From Burkholderiaceae bacterium 16 (GTDB taxonomy: Bacteria; Pseudomonadota; Gammaproteobacteria; Burkholderiales; Burkholderiaceae): a stretch of DNA of 64,000 nt. Position 1 is the stretch's first letter. Each line of letters opens with the position of its first letter. This document shows positions 47,079-55,992 of this stretch, piece by piece. The translations under genes and the position numbers were made by a program. Below the pieces are notes generated by a model, which made no database searches, had not been told where the DNA came from, and saw only the letters and a program-made list of their open reading frames with translations. The stretch lies in contig JYOD01000020.1 in the NCBI GenBank assembly GCA_000955785.1, positions 1 through 64,000 of the forward strand, read 5' to 3'.

Positions 47079-48926
47079 TTATTCCGGCTTGCCCTTATTG
47101 CGCGCCTTCACCCAGTCGCAGAAATCGCGTGGCCGCGCCGCCGCGTCGACTTCGGTGCAGAAGCGGGCCAGTTCGGCGAACTGGTTAGCCTCGTCGCCAG
47201 CAAAGTAGAAATGCAAGCGCTCCAGCCATGCGCGGCCCTGGACGGGATCGCCGCTCAAGGCCAGCAGCCAGGCCGTGCGGGCAATCAGCGTAGGCGTGGG
47301 CAGCAGGTGGACGGCGGCGATATGGGGCGCCAGCAGCTGCGCTACATTCTCCGGCGTGATCCTGGCATCCTCGGTCGCGTCCGCCGCGGCCGCCTGACGA
47401 AACCAGAAATGCGGCATCGGCAGCGCTTCCCGGTGTTCGGCGCGCGCATATTCGCGTGCCTCAGCACGCCGGTAGTCCTGCCACATGGTGGCAAGAATGA
47501 CGGTCGTGACGCCGATGAACGCCCCGACGGCCAGCACGGCAAGCCAGCGCGGCGCGCGCACGCGGCCGAACCCCGAGGGCTCCAGCCAGCCCAGCATGAA
47601 GCAGAACGGCAGCATGAAATACAGGTAGTGCAGCGGGTATTCCAGCATCGAATGCGCGCATAGCATCGCCAGCCACGTGAGCACCACCACCGTCTGCGCC
47701 CGGTCCGGCCCGTCGCCAAGCCACAGCCGCCGGTGCGCTACGCGCCATAGCCAGGCCAGCAATGAGAGCACGACACCGGCGGTGCCGACCAGGCCCGTCT
47801 TCGCCAGCAGGTCCAGCAGCGCGTTGTGCGCATGCAGGGACATTTCCACCGTCACGCCGACTTGCGCCAACTGCTGGAACTGCGCCCAGCCGAACTCGCC
47901 CCAGCTCACCCCCAGCCAGGGATGCGTGCGGAACATCGCCCAGGCATGGGCCCACAGCGCCCCGCGCGCCGACACCTGGTCCGCTCCCTGCAACTGCGCC
48001 AGCGTATCGAACAGGCGCCAGTCGAAAAGCTGCCCGGCACTCTTCATCAGCGGCTGCAGGATCACCAGCACCACCACCATCGCCACCGCGGCGAAGGCAA
48101 GCCCGGCTGGCCGGCTCATGGGGTTGCGGCCGGCGTGGCCCGGACGTTGCATCGCACCCGGCCCGGCCCGCCCTGCCCCGCGCGCCATCCATGCGGCGAG
48201 CAATGCGTAGGCCGAGGCGAGCCCGACATGGAGGACACCGGTGCGCGATCCGGACAACACGATACCGCTCTCCAGCAACAGCACCGCCGCCAGCCAGGCT
48301 GGTGGTCGCAGCCAGCCGCGCGCGGCCAGCCACACGGCCGCCGCAAGCGCCAGGCCATCAACCGTGGCCTGGTGATTGGGCTGGTTGAGGTTGCCCCACA
48401 GGCGGCGGTTGTCGTCGTAGAAGTAGGTGGAAACCATCCCGAACGTGTCGGGCTCCAGGCCGAAGACCTGGACCCACTGCGCCAGCGTGCCGAGCAATCC
48501 GGCCACCAGCCAGGCAATCGCGAGCACATCGGTCATCGACTGGCGCTCCAACGGGGACGCTGTCCGGCCTTGCCGCCAGGCTGCCCATATCACCGCGGCG
48601 GCAAGCGCGAGCACGAGTTCGGTGATCAGCCGGCTGCCCGACAGGTCGCTCATGCCGGTCAGCCCTTGCGTGACGCCGGTGGCGATCAGCCAAAGGGGAA
48701 AGACGGCGATCCAGGGGAATTGAGCGGGAACGTCTCGAAAAGCGAGCCCCGAGGCTTGCCGGTTTGCCGCGGCAGCAAGCGCGATGACGGCCAGCGCGAA
48801 CAACAATGCCGAGGCCCATTCGCCGTAGAAAGTGGCAAGCGGGAGCGTGTGACGGGAGACCAGTAGCGGCGCAATCAGTGCGACGGCGAGGAAGCTGAGG
48901 GGTATGGCTGACCGGGAGGGCAGCAT
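47079..48926 (-). CDS. pglL: PglL/PilO-type protein O-oligosaccharyltransferase (Wzy_C)
   Basis: Inner-membrane glycan ligase of 615 residues with about 12 helices. It shows WGNLNQPNHQATVDGLAL, the O-antigen-ligase loop GALWAHAWAMFRTHPWLGVSWGEFGWAQF and HAHNALLDLLAKTGLVG, followed by a soluble C-terminal region, the PglL arrangement (Wzy_C plus Wzy_C_2). Such enzymes move lipid-linked oligosaccharides to serine residues of pilins or other exported proteins. No pilin gene is present beside it, so other targets or a distant pilin are implied. ATG 48926 gives a standard first helix. Confidence 0.85.
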   Translation of the reverse strand: MLPSRSAIPLSFLAVALIAPLLVSRHTLPLATFYGEWASALLFALAVIALAAAANRQASGLAFRDVPAQFPWIAVFPLWLIATGVTQGLTGMSDLSGSRLITELVLALAAAVIWAAWRQGRTASPLERQSMTDVLAIAWLVAGLLGTLAQWVQVFGLEPDTFGMVSTYFYDDNRRLWGNLNQPNHQATVDGLALAAAVWLAARGWLRPPAWLAAVLLLESGIVLSGSRTGVLHVGLASAYALLAAWMARGAGRAGPGAMQRPGHAGRNPMSRPAGLAFAAVAMVVVLVILQPLMKSAGQLFDWRLFDTLAQLQGADQVSARGALWAHAWAMFRTHPWLGVSWGEFGWAQFQQLAQVGVTVEMSLHAHNALLDLLAKTGLVGTAGVVLSLLAWLWRVAHRRLWLGDGPDRAQTVVVLTWLAMLCAHSMLEYPLHYLYFMLPFCFMLGWLEPSGFGRVRAPRWLAVLAVGAFIGVTTVILATMWQDYRRAEAREYARAEHREALPMPHFWFRQAAAADATEDARITPENVAQLLAPHIAAVHLLPTPTLIARTAWLLALSGDPVQGRAWLERLHFYFAGDEANQFAELARFCTEVDAAARPRDFCDWVKARNKGKPE

Positions 48927-48986
48927 GCGGAGCGCCTTGTTATGCCACGTTGGCAAAAGGCGGATGATAGCTCGGGGAGCAGGCAA

Positions 48987-49013
48987 AGAAAAAGCGCCCA
49001 AAGGCGCTTTTTC
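48987..49013. terminator. Bidirectional intrinsic terminator between terC and pglL
   Basis: Stem AAAAAGCGCC / GGCGCTTTTT with loop CAAA. T-runs follow on both strands. It lies 38 bases past the terC stop, so pglL should have its own promoter. Confidence 0.85.
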
Positions 49014-49050
49014 TATTTGGACAGACAGTCTGCCGGCGGACTTTCGCCCG

Positions 49051-49746
49051 TCAGGCCGGTTGTACCGACCGTTTCTGCAGCAGCTTGCCCACCACCACCA
49101 CCAGCGCCGCGCCGATGGCGCCGAACACCAGGTGTGCATGCGGCACATGCATCTCGAACCACGCAGCGTCCACCGGATCGCTCACCAGCATCTCGCCTGC
49201 CAGGTAGCCCAGCAGCGCCGCACCCAGCACGATGATGACGGGGAAGCGGTCCATGACCTTGAGCAGGATGGTGCTGCCGAACACGATCAGGGGAATCGAC
49301 AGGCCCAGGCCAACGATCAGCAGCATCAGCTGGCTGCCTTCCGGCCCCTTCTGCGCCGCGGCGGCCACGGCCACCACGTTGTCGAGCGACATCACCAGGT
49401 CGGCGATCAGGATGGTGCGGATCGCGGACCAGATGTTGTCCTTGGCGTCGTGGCCGTCCTCGTCGTCTTCGCCGGTCAGCAGCTGCACGCCGATGTAGAC
49501 CAGCAGCAAGGCGCCGACGATCTTCAGGTAAGGCAGGCTCAGCAGCTTGACCGCGGCCACCGTCAGCACCACACGCATGATGATGGCAGCGGCGCTGCCC
49601 CAGAAGATGGCTTTCTTCTGCTGGGCGGGCGGCAGGTTGCGGGAGGCCAGTGCGATCACCACGGCGTTGTCGCCGGAGAGCACGATGTTGGTCAGGATGA
49701 TGGATCCCAACGCGATCCAGAACGCGGTGGAGGACAACAGTTCCAC
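49051..49746 (-). CDS. TerC-family integral membrane protein
   Basis: A 231-residue membrane protein with seven or so helices. TerC landmarks are IILTNIVLSGDNAVVIALA, the acidic EDDEDGHD linker, and TILIADLVMSLDNVVAVAA, with the paired Asp-Asn in two repeats. TerC proteins (Alx, TerC, YceF) are linked to manganese/metal export and tellurite tolerance. The start is GTG 49746 after GAGGAGCTTTACC. The upstream 305 bases form a structured leader. Confidence 0.9.
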   Translation of the reverse strand: MELLSSTAFWIALGSIILTNIVLSGDNAVVIALASRNLPPAQQKKAIFWGSAAAIIMRVVLTVAAVKLLSLPYLKIVGALLLVYIGVQLLTGEDDEDGHDAKDNIWSAIRTILIADLVMSLDNVVAVAAAAQKGPEGSQLMLLIVGLGLSIPLIVFGSTILLKVMDRFPVIIVLGAALLGYLAGEMLVSDPVDAAWFEMHVPHAHLVFGAIGAALVVVVGKLLQKRSVQPA

Positions 49747-49826
49747 GGTAAAGCTCCTCGAGTTTCTAAATTATGATTCGAACGCCACATGCGTACCGAT
49801 TATCACCGGTGCTCACGGAATTTCGG

Positions 49827-49846
49827 ATGTCTGAGTCTTCAGACAT
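49827..49846 (-). promoter_or_regulatory. Perfect hairpin in the terC leader
   Basis: An 8-bp inverted repeat ATGTCTGA-GTCT-TCAGACAT lies 81-100 bases upstream of the terC GTG. It could be an operator or part of a leader RNA. I could not find the conserved core of the manganese (yybP-ykoY) riboswitch here. Confidence 0.4.
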
Positions 49847-49937
49847 GAAGATTTACCGTATCAAGCTTTCGATTCGGTTTCAATCGGCATGTCGCGCGCC
49901 TCCGGAGATACCCTAGGTGACTGGCGCTCCAGAATGA

Positions 49938-49965
49938 GATGCCCCCGCACGGAGGCGGGGGCATC
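49938..49965 (-). terminator. Hairpin downstream of sucD
   Basis: Perfect 11-bp stem GATGCCCCCGC / GCGGGGGCATC with loop ACGGAG, about 90 bases past the sucD stop. No T-run, so the mechanism of ending is uncertain. Confidence 0.5.
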
Positions 49966-50051
49966 GAGGTCCGATGTGCGATTGCAGTCATGCAGCCGCA
50001 CCGGCTCCGGCAATCTCTCCCGCCCGCAGGCGGAAAAGCTGCTGTTCGGTA

Positions 50052-50933
50052 TTACAGGATCGACTTGAGCAGGCGAGCCATTTCCGACGGATTCTTGGTG
50101 ACCTTGATACCGCAGGCTTCCATGATTTCCAGCTTGGCTTGCGCCGTGTCGGCACCGCCCGAGATCAGCGCGCCGGCGTGGCCCATGCGCTTGCCCGGAG
50201 GCGCGGTCACGCCAGCGATAAAGCCAACCACCGGCTTCTTCATGTTTTCCTTGATCCAGTAAGCCGCATTGGCTTCGTCCGGACCACCGATTTCGCCGAT
50301 CATGACCACGGCGTCCGTTTCGGGATCGTCGTTGAACATCTTCATGACGTCGATGTGCTTCAGGCCGTTGATGGGGTCGCCACCAATGCCCACGGCCGAC
50401 GACTGGCCCATGCCCAGCGCGGTCAGCTGACCCACTGCTTCATAGGTCAGCGTGCCCGAGCGCGACACCACGCCGATGCGGCCCTTGCGGTGGATGTGGC
50501 CCGGCATGATGCCGATCTTGATTTCGTCAGGCGTGATCAGGCCCGGGCAGTTGGGTCCGAGCAGCAAGGTCTTCTTGTTGCCCTTCACCATCTTGTCCTT
50601 GAGCTCCATCATGTCGCGCACGGGGATGCCTTCGGTGATGCAGACCACCAGGTCCAGGTCAGCGTCAACGGCTTCCCAGATCGCGGCAGCGGCGCCGGCG
50701 GGCGGCACGTAGATCACGGAAACGGTGGCGCCGGTCGATGCCTTGGCATCCTTGACGCTGGCGTAGATGGGAATGCCTTCGAAGTCTTCGCCGGCTTTCT
50801 TCGGGTTCACGCCGGCAACGAAGCAGTTCTTGCCGTTGGCGTAGTCGCGGCAGCCACGGGTGTGGAACTGGCCGGTCTTGCCGGTGATGCCCTGGGTGAT
50901 GACCTTGGTGTCTTTATTGATCAGAATCGACAT
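50052..50933 (-). CDS. sucD: Succinyl-CoA synthetase, alpha subunit
   Basis: TCA-cycle enzyme subunit that carries the phosphohistidine. The 293-residue protein has the CoA-binding Rossmann start [40 protein letters not shown], and the active-site His252 in [20 protein letters not shown] 50933 is the conserved start. It follows sucC by 81 bases; together they form the alpha2beta2 complex that converts succinyl-CoA to succinate with nucleotide triphosphate formation. Confidence 0.96.
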   Translation of the reverse strand: MSILINKDTKVITQGITGKTGQFHTRGCRDYANGKNCFVAGVNPKKAGEDFEGIPIYASVKDAKASTGATVSVIYVPPAGAAAAIWEAVDADLDLVVCITEGIPVRDMMELKDKMVKGNKKTLLLGPNCPGLITPDEIKIGIMPGHIHRKGRIGVVSRSGTLTYEAVGQLTALGMGQSSAVGIGGDPINGLKHIDVMKMFNDDPETDAVVMIGEIGGPDEANAAYWIKENMKKPVVGFIAGVTAPPGKRMGHAGALISGGADTAQAKLEIMEACGIKVTKNPSEMARLLKSIL

Positions 50934-51014
50934 GCTGTAATCCTTTGCTTGGCTCAAAGCAGCGCGCGAAGGCCTGGCCCCGGCGCGCTGCTGGCGTTCG
51001 TGTTCGCGTCTGGC

Positions 51015-52181
51015 TTACTTGCCCGCGGCAGCAGCCACGACCTTCTGGGCGGCTTCTTCCATGGTGTCGGCCGCGATGATGGGCAGGCCCGAGTCGGCCA
51101 GCATCTTCTTGCCGATCTCTTCGTTGGTACCCTTCATGCGCACGACCAGCGGCACGGACAGCGACACGGCCTTGGATGCAGCGATCACGCCTTCGGCGAT
51201 CACGTCGCAACGCATGATGCCGCCGAAGATGTTGACCAGGATGGCCTTCAGGTTCGGGTTCTTGAGCATCAGCTTGAAGGCTTCGGTCACCTTCTCGGTG
51301 GTGGCACCGCCGCCCACGTCGAGGAAGTTGGCCGGCTCGCCGCCGAACAGCTTGATGGTGTCCATGGTGGCCATGGCCAGGCCGGCGCCGTTCACCAGGC
51401 AGCCGATATTGCCGTCCAGCGAGATGTAGGCCAGGTCGAACTTCGAAGCTTCGATTTCGTTCGCGTCTTCTTCGTCCAGGTCACGGTACGCGACGATTTC
51501 CGGGTGACGGAACAGGGCGTTGGAGTCGAAGTTGAACTTGGCGTCCAGTGCGATCACCTTGCCGTCGCCGGTCAGGATCAGCGGGTTGATTTCGGCCAGC
51601 GATGCGTCGGTGTCCCAGAACGCCTTGTACAGGCCTTGCAGGGCCTGGCGGGCTTGGGGAACGCTTGCGTCGGGCACGCCGATCTTGCGGGCGATATCGT
51701 CGGCGTCAGCGTCCAGCAGGCCGGCGGACGGGTCGATGATCAGCGTGTGGATCTTTTCCGGGCTGTGGGCAGCGACTTCTTCGATGTCCATGCCGCCTTC
51801 GCTGGAGGCCATCAGGGCCACCTTTTGCGAAACGCGGTCGACGACCAGGCTGACGTACAGTTCCTTCTTGATGTCCGCGCCTTCTTCGATCAGCAGGCGG
51901 TTCACCTTCTTGCCTTCCGGGCCGGTCTGGTGCGTGACCAGGGTCATGCCCAGGATGTTGCTGGCGTAGGTCTTGACCTCGTCGATGCTCTTGGCCACCT
52001 TCACGCCGCCACCCTTGCCGCGGCCGCCCGCGTGGATCTGCGCTTTGACGACCCATACCGGGCCGCCCAGTTGTTCAGCAGCCTTCAGGGCCTCATCGAC
52101 CGAGAACGCGGGGATGCCGCGCGGAACCGGCACATTGTATTTGCGCAGGATTTCCTTGCCTTGGTACTCATGGATATTCAT
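51015..52181 (-). CDS. sucC: Succinyl-CoA synthetase, beta subunit
   Basis: Nucleotide-binding beta subunit, 388 residues, starting [22 protein letters not shown]. The ATP-grasp core shows [38 protein letters not shown] and [18 protein letters not shown], and the C-terminal half ends with [16 protein letters not shown] and the specificity region [15 protein letters not shown]. Upstream DUF2889 gene is 68 bases away in the same direction. Confidence 0.96.
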   Translation of the reverse strand: MNIHEYQGKEILRKYNVPVPRGIPAFSVDEALKAAEQLGGPVWVVKAQIHAGGRGKGGGVKVAKSIDEVKTYASNILGMTLVTHQTGPEGKKVNRLLIEEGADIKKELYVSLVVDRVSQKVALMASSEGGMDIEEVAAHSPEKIHTLIIDPSAGLLDADADDIARKIGVPDASVPQARQALQGLYKAFWDTDASLAEINPLILTGDGKVIALDAKFNFDSNALFRHPEIVAYRDLDEEDANEIEASKFDLAYISLDGNIGCLVNGAGLAMATMDTIKLFGGEPANFLDVGGGATTEKVTEAFKLMLKNPNLKAILVNIFGGIMRCDVIAEGVIAASKAVSLSVPLVVRMKGTNEEIGKKMLADSGLPIIAADTMEEAAQKVVAAAAGK

Positions 52182-52249
52182 GCGTGTTTCCTTTCGGGTA
52201 GGCGTAAAAAGTGGAGATGGAATCTCGGCGGATAGCAGGCCGGCCTGGC

Positions 52250-52924
52250 TTAGCCGGAGGTGCCGGTAGGCCTGCGGGACGTGGCGCCGCCATCGGTGGC
52301 GGCGAGCGCCTCCGAAGGTTGCGCCGCCGGGATCGGTGACCCCTCGGTCTTGATCCTCGGCTTTGGCTGGTGACCATACCAGCGCGGGTAAAACTGGCGC
52401 ACCACCTCACCTTCGAAATGCAGGGCATGGCAGCCGTGCAACTGGTAAGGCGGTTCGGGATTGGTGTCTTCGGCGCCGGCGTCACGGATATTGAACACGT
52501 CGCCGGCAAAGGCCTGGATCGCGGTGGTCGGCAGCACGCCGGCCAGTTCGGTCAGGTGCGTGCAGCCCGACACGCCGGACAGGTGCTCTTTCACCGCCTT
52601 GCGGAAACCCTTCATCAGGTTCAGGCCGATCAGCTTGCGATAGGCCGGGCCGATGGTGTCGCACTGGCCGGGATACGGTACCCAGTCTGAACAGGCATCG
52701 GCGTCCACGACGTTCATGCGCAGGTCAATGGTGATGCGCAGCCACAAATCATGCAGCGGCTCGCCCAACGGGCGCACGCCGCCACCGGCAAGCGGGATCT
52801 CACGGGGCTTGGTGTCGGTCAGGCGCGCCTCGATATCCCATAGGCCATCGTCCCTAAGATAGGCCTCGGCCGTGATGGCACGACGGTGGCGCAGGGCGCG
52901 ATTGACGGGCGGGGAAAGCGGCAT
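52250..52924 (-). CDS. DUF2889-family protein
   Basis: A 224-residue soluble protein with the family pattern: [27 protein letters not shown] (here with His in place), [21 protein letters not shown] and [20 protein letters not shown], followed by a variable Pro/Ala-rich tail. Function unknown. It is commonly seen between recX and sucC in Burkholderiales, as here. Confidence 0.88.
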   Translation of the reverse strand: MPLSPPVNRALRHRRAITAEAYLRDDGLWDIEARLTDTKPREIPLAGGGVRPLGEPLHDLWLRITIDLRMNVVDADACSDWVPYPGQCDTIGPAYRKLIGLNLMKGFRKAVKEHLSGVSGCTHLTELAGVLPTTAIQAFAGDVFNIRDAGAEDTNPEPPYQLHGCHALHFEGEVVRQFYPRWYGHQPKPRIKTEGSPIPAAQPSEALAATDGGATSRRPTGTSG

Positions 52925-53224
52925 AACACCAGGCAGGAGCGGGAGAAAAGGACGGCTGGGCCGGAAAACCGCAGGATTTTAACATGCCGGACAACCTTGG
53001 CCGGGAACAAACTGCACCCCGGGCTGTTGCCGGGAATTGTCGAGTGACGGGCAAGCGCTGTGGAGCGCAAAAATGCGCGGATGCGCGGGACTGAACCGGT
53101 GCCCGGATCACATGCGGTCAGCGCGGAATACGCCTACTTGCAAATCAGGTATGCGCACCACGCCAGTGCAAGACGCCATCGAGGCATCACTTCGGACCGC
53201 GATCCGGCAGGTCCGCCGGCGGCA

Positions 53225-53692
53225 TCAGTCGCTGCCGTCCAGCCACTCATCCGCCCCCTTGATCACCTGGCTCACCACCGAGCGGGAAAAACCGCGCGCC
53301 ACCAGAAAGCGGATCTGCTTGGCCTTTTCCTCGGGCGTGGCGGGTGGCGTGCCGAAACGCTTCTGCCAGACGGCACGGCCGCGCTCCAGTTCGGAGCCGC
53401 GCAGGCGCTCCTGCAGGTCGGCGAGCTGTTCGCCGCCGAGCTGGTGGGTGCGGGCTTCCTGCATGACGCGGGCGGCGCCATAGCGGCTGGCGCGCCGGTG
53501 CACCAGGCTATCGACGAAGCGCTCGTTGGACAGCCAGTTCTCGCGCTCCAGCGCATCCAGCAGTTGCTCCAGGGCTTCGGGCGATTCGGCGTGCGGTGCC
53601 AGCTTGCGCGCCAGTTCCGCCCGGCTGTGCTCGCGCCGCGACAGGTAGCCTACGGCGCGGGCCTTCAGGGAAAGAGGGGGACGGGTGGCCAT
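53225..53692 (-). CDS. recX: RecX, regulator of RecA
   Basis: A 155-residue RecX (three-helix repeats). Landmarks: LSLKARAVGYLSRREHSRAELARKL, LDALERENWLSNERFVDSLVHRRA, and VRTH-like ARTHQLGGEQLADL, ending with VARGFSRSVVSQVIKG. RecX binds RecA filaments and inhibits them. The gene follows recA by 138 bases, with a hairpin between. The 300 bases 52925-53224 beyond it contain no gene. Confidence 0.92.
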   Translation of the reverse strand: MATRPPLSLKARAVGYLSRREHSRAELARKLAPHAESPEALEQLLDALERENWLSNERFVDSLVHRRASRYGAARVMQEARTHQLGGEQLADLQERLRGSELERGRAVWQKRFGTPPATPEEKAKQIRFLVARGFSRSVVSQVIKGADEWLDGSD

Positions 53693-53758
53693 GAAGACGG
53701 AGCTCGGTAGTGTGAGCTCGACATCGAGCTGCGAAAATGCGCTTCAAAAACGCAAACC

Positions 53759-53790
53759 GGGGCGGCGCGCGTCGCTGCGCGTGCCGCCCC
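53759..53790 (-). terminator. Hairpin between recA and recX
   Basis: Imperfect GC stem GGGGCGGC...GCCGCCCC 40 bases past the recA stop. In E. coli a terminator at the same place lets a few percent of transcripts continue into recX; a similar attenuation is likely but no T-run is present. Confidence 0.5.
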
Positions 53791-53830
53791 GGGCGGGGTT
53801 CGCGGCCGGGAGCGCCCCGGCCGGCAAAGC

Positions 53831-54898
53831 TCAGTCTTCGGCGGTGGCCACAGCGGCGGCCGGCGTGCCGTTCATCAGCACAACGCCCAGCGATTCGCGC
53901 ACCTTGTTTTCGATCTCGTCGGCGATATCGGGATTTTCGCGCAGGTATTCACGCGCGTTGTCCTTGCCCTGGCCGATCTTCTCGCCCTTGTAGCTGTACC
54001 AGGCGCCGGACTTCTCTACGATCTTGGCGTCCACGCCCAGATCGATGATTTCGCCCTGGCGCGAGATGCCCTGGCCATAGAGGATGTCGAAGAAGGCTTC
54101 GCGGAACGGCGGCGAGACCTTGTTCTTGACCACCTTGACCTTGGTTTCGTTGCCGATCACCTCGTCGCCCTTCTTGATCGAGCCGATGCGGCGGATATCC
54201 AGGCGCACCGAGGCGTAGAACTTCAGCGCATTGCCGCCGGTGGTGGTTTCGGGCGAACCGAACATCACGCCGATCTTCATGCGGATCTGGTTGATGAAGA
54301 TCACCAGGCAGTTGGTGCGCTTGATGGTGCCGGTCAGCTTGCGCAGCGCCTGGCTCATCAGGCGGGCCTGCAGGCCAGGCAGCGAATCGCCCATCTCGCC
54401 TTCGATTTCGGCCTTGGGCACCAAGGCCGCCACCGAGTCGATCACGATCAGGTCGACCGAGCCCGAGCGCACCAGCGCATCGGTGATTTCCAGGGCCTGC
54501 TCGCCGGTGTCCGGCTGGGAGATCAGCAGATCGCCAACCGCCACGCCCAGCTTGCTGGCGTAGTTGACGTCGAGCGCATGCTCGGCGTCGATAAAGGCGC
54601 AGGTGCCGCCCAGCTTCTGCATCTCGGCCACGACCTGCAGCGTCAGGGTGGTCTTGCCCGAGGATTCCGGACCGTAGATTTCCACCACGCGGCCGCGCGG
54701 CAGGCCGCCAACGCCCAGTGCGATGTCCAGGCCCAGCGAGCCGGTGGACACGACCTGGATATCCTGCTCGACTTCGGCATCGCCCATTTTCATGATCGAG
54801 CCCTTGCCGAACTGCTTCTCGATCTGGGCCAGCGCGGCCGCCAGCGCCTTCTGCTTTTCGGCGCTTACGCCAGCACTCGCCTTCTTGCCGTCATCCAT
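53831..54898 (-). CDS. recA: RecA recombinase
   Basis: DNA strand-exchange ATPase and SOS co-protease, 355 residues. Walker A is [13 protein letters not shown], the L1/L2 loop regions are intact ([60 protein letters not shown]), and the C-terminus is the usual acidic tail. ATG 54898 follows GGAAGGACGACC. SOS control is expected from the LexA box at 55121-55136. Confidence 0.97.
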   Translation of the reverse strand: MDDGKKASAGVSAEKQKALAAALAQIEKQFGKGSIMKMGDAEVEQDIQVVSTGSLGLDIALGVGGLPRGRVVEIYGPESSGKTTLTLQVVAEMQKLGGTCAFIDAEHALDVNYASKLGVAVGDLLISQPDTGEQALEITDALVRSGSVDLIVIDSVAALVPKAEIEGEMGDSLPGLQARLMSQALRKLTGTIKRTNCLVIFINQIRMKIGVMFGSPETTTGGNALKFYASVRLDIRRIGSIKKGDEVIGNETKVKVVKNKVSPPFREAFFDILYGQGISRQGEIIDLGVDAKIVEKSGAWYSYKGEKIGQGKDNAREYLRENPDIADEIENKVRESLGVVLMNGTPAAAVATAED

Positions 54899-55120
54899 GG
54901 TCGTCCTTCCGTCAATGGTGTATAAATAGGCCGCATGTGGCGCGCCACCCGCTTTTTGCGGACAACCGCCCAGCCCGCGCCGCGCCGCGAACTCCTGATG
55001 ACGATGAACCTGGCAGCAGGGGCAAACATTGGGGCGAACGTTCGGTAAAAAACCAGTACAAATTCAGTGAAGCCCGGTTTGCATCGATGACAAATCGAAT
55101 GCGACCGGCATAAGCGGGTA

Positions 55121-55136
55121 CTGTATAAAAAAACAG
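55121..55136 (-). promoter_or_regulatory. LexA box upstream of recA
   Basis: CTGT-N8-ACAG, flanked by TA on each side to give TACTGT-N8-ACAGTA, is a consensus LexA operator. It lies about 225 bases upstream of the recA start and about 75 bases upstream of the divergent regulator gene, so it could also affect that gene. The long distance to recA implies an extended 5' leader. Confidence 0.85.
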
Positions 55137-55208
55137 TATGCTTGGCAAGTCCCGCCCGCGTCATTTGATGGAAAGGGGCGACACAGCCGGGCCAGGGTGG
55201 AGACAACC

Positions 55209-55895
55209 ATGCGTATTCTGATCGCCGAAGATGACGATGTGCTGGCAGATGGCCTGACGCGCTCGCTACGTCACTCGGGCTATGCCGTCGACCATGTGGC
55301 CAGCGGGGTCGAAGCCGATTCCGCGCTGTCGACCCAGACCTTCGACCTGCTGATCCTCGATCTCGGCCTGCCGCGCATGCCCGGGCTGGAGGTGCTCAAG
55401 CGGCTGCGCACTCGCGGCGCCATGCTGCCGGTGCTGATCCTGACCGCGGCCGATGGCGTCGACGAGCGTGTCAAGGGCCTGGACCTGGGCGCCGACGACT
55501 ACATGGCCAAGCCCTTCGCGCTGTCGGAACTGGAAGCGCGGGTGCGCGCGCTGGTGCGGCGCGGCACGGGCGGCGGCGCCACGCTGACCCACCACGGCCC
55601 GCTCGCCTTCGACCAGGTCGGCCGCATCGCCTACCTGAACGATCAGATGCTGGATCTCTCGGCGCGCGAAGTGGGATTGCTTGAGATCCTGCTCACCCGC
55701 ACCGGGCGGCTGGTGTCGAAGGAGCAGCTGGTCGACCACCTGTGCGAATGGGGCGAGGAGGTCAGCAACAACGCCATCGAAGTCTACGTGCACCGGCTGC
55801 GCAAGAAGATCGAGGTGGGTGGCATCCGCATTGCCACGGTACGCGGGCTGGGCTACTGCCTGGAGAAATTCCAGGCCGCCGTGGCGCACGACTAG
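55209..55895 (+). CDS. OmpR-family response regulator
   Basis: A 228-residue regulator with receiver (EDDD at 7-10, phospho-acceptor Asp51 in LLILDLGLP, Lys in DYMAKPF) and winged-helix output (VHRLRRKIEVGGIRIATVRGLGYCL at the end). ATG 55209 is used since GGAG lies 8 bases upstream; a GTG at 55197 would add 4 residues. Partner kinase starts 98 bases downstream. Such TctD/QseB-type pairs are often linked to organic-acid or envelope responses. Confidence 0.92.
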   Translation: MRILIAEDDDVLADGLTRSLRHSGYAVDHVASGVEADSALSTQTFDLLILDLGLPRMPGLEVLKRLRTRGAMLPVLILTAADGVDERVKGLDLGADDYMAKPFALSELEARVRALVRRGTGGGATLTHHGPLAFDQVGRIAYLNDQMLDLSAREVGLLEILLTRTGRLVSKEQLVDHLCEWGEEVSNNAIEVYVHRLRKKIEVGGIRIATVRGLGYCLEKFQAAVAHD

Positions 55896-55992
55896 GAGTC
55901 GCCATTAGAATCGGAATCAGCAACAGAACCCGCGCCATCCTTGCTTCATTGCCTGCCGGCCACGCCGCCAGGCCCTGCCACACCTTTTCCCA

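Noticed and set aside
49747..49930. yybP-ykoY manganese riboswitch upstream of terC
   Set aside because: The conserved purine-rich core of that riboswitch could not be found; kept only as a structured leader.
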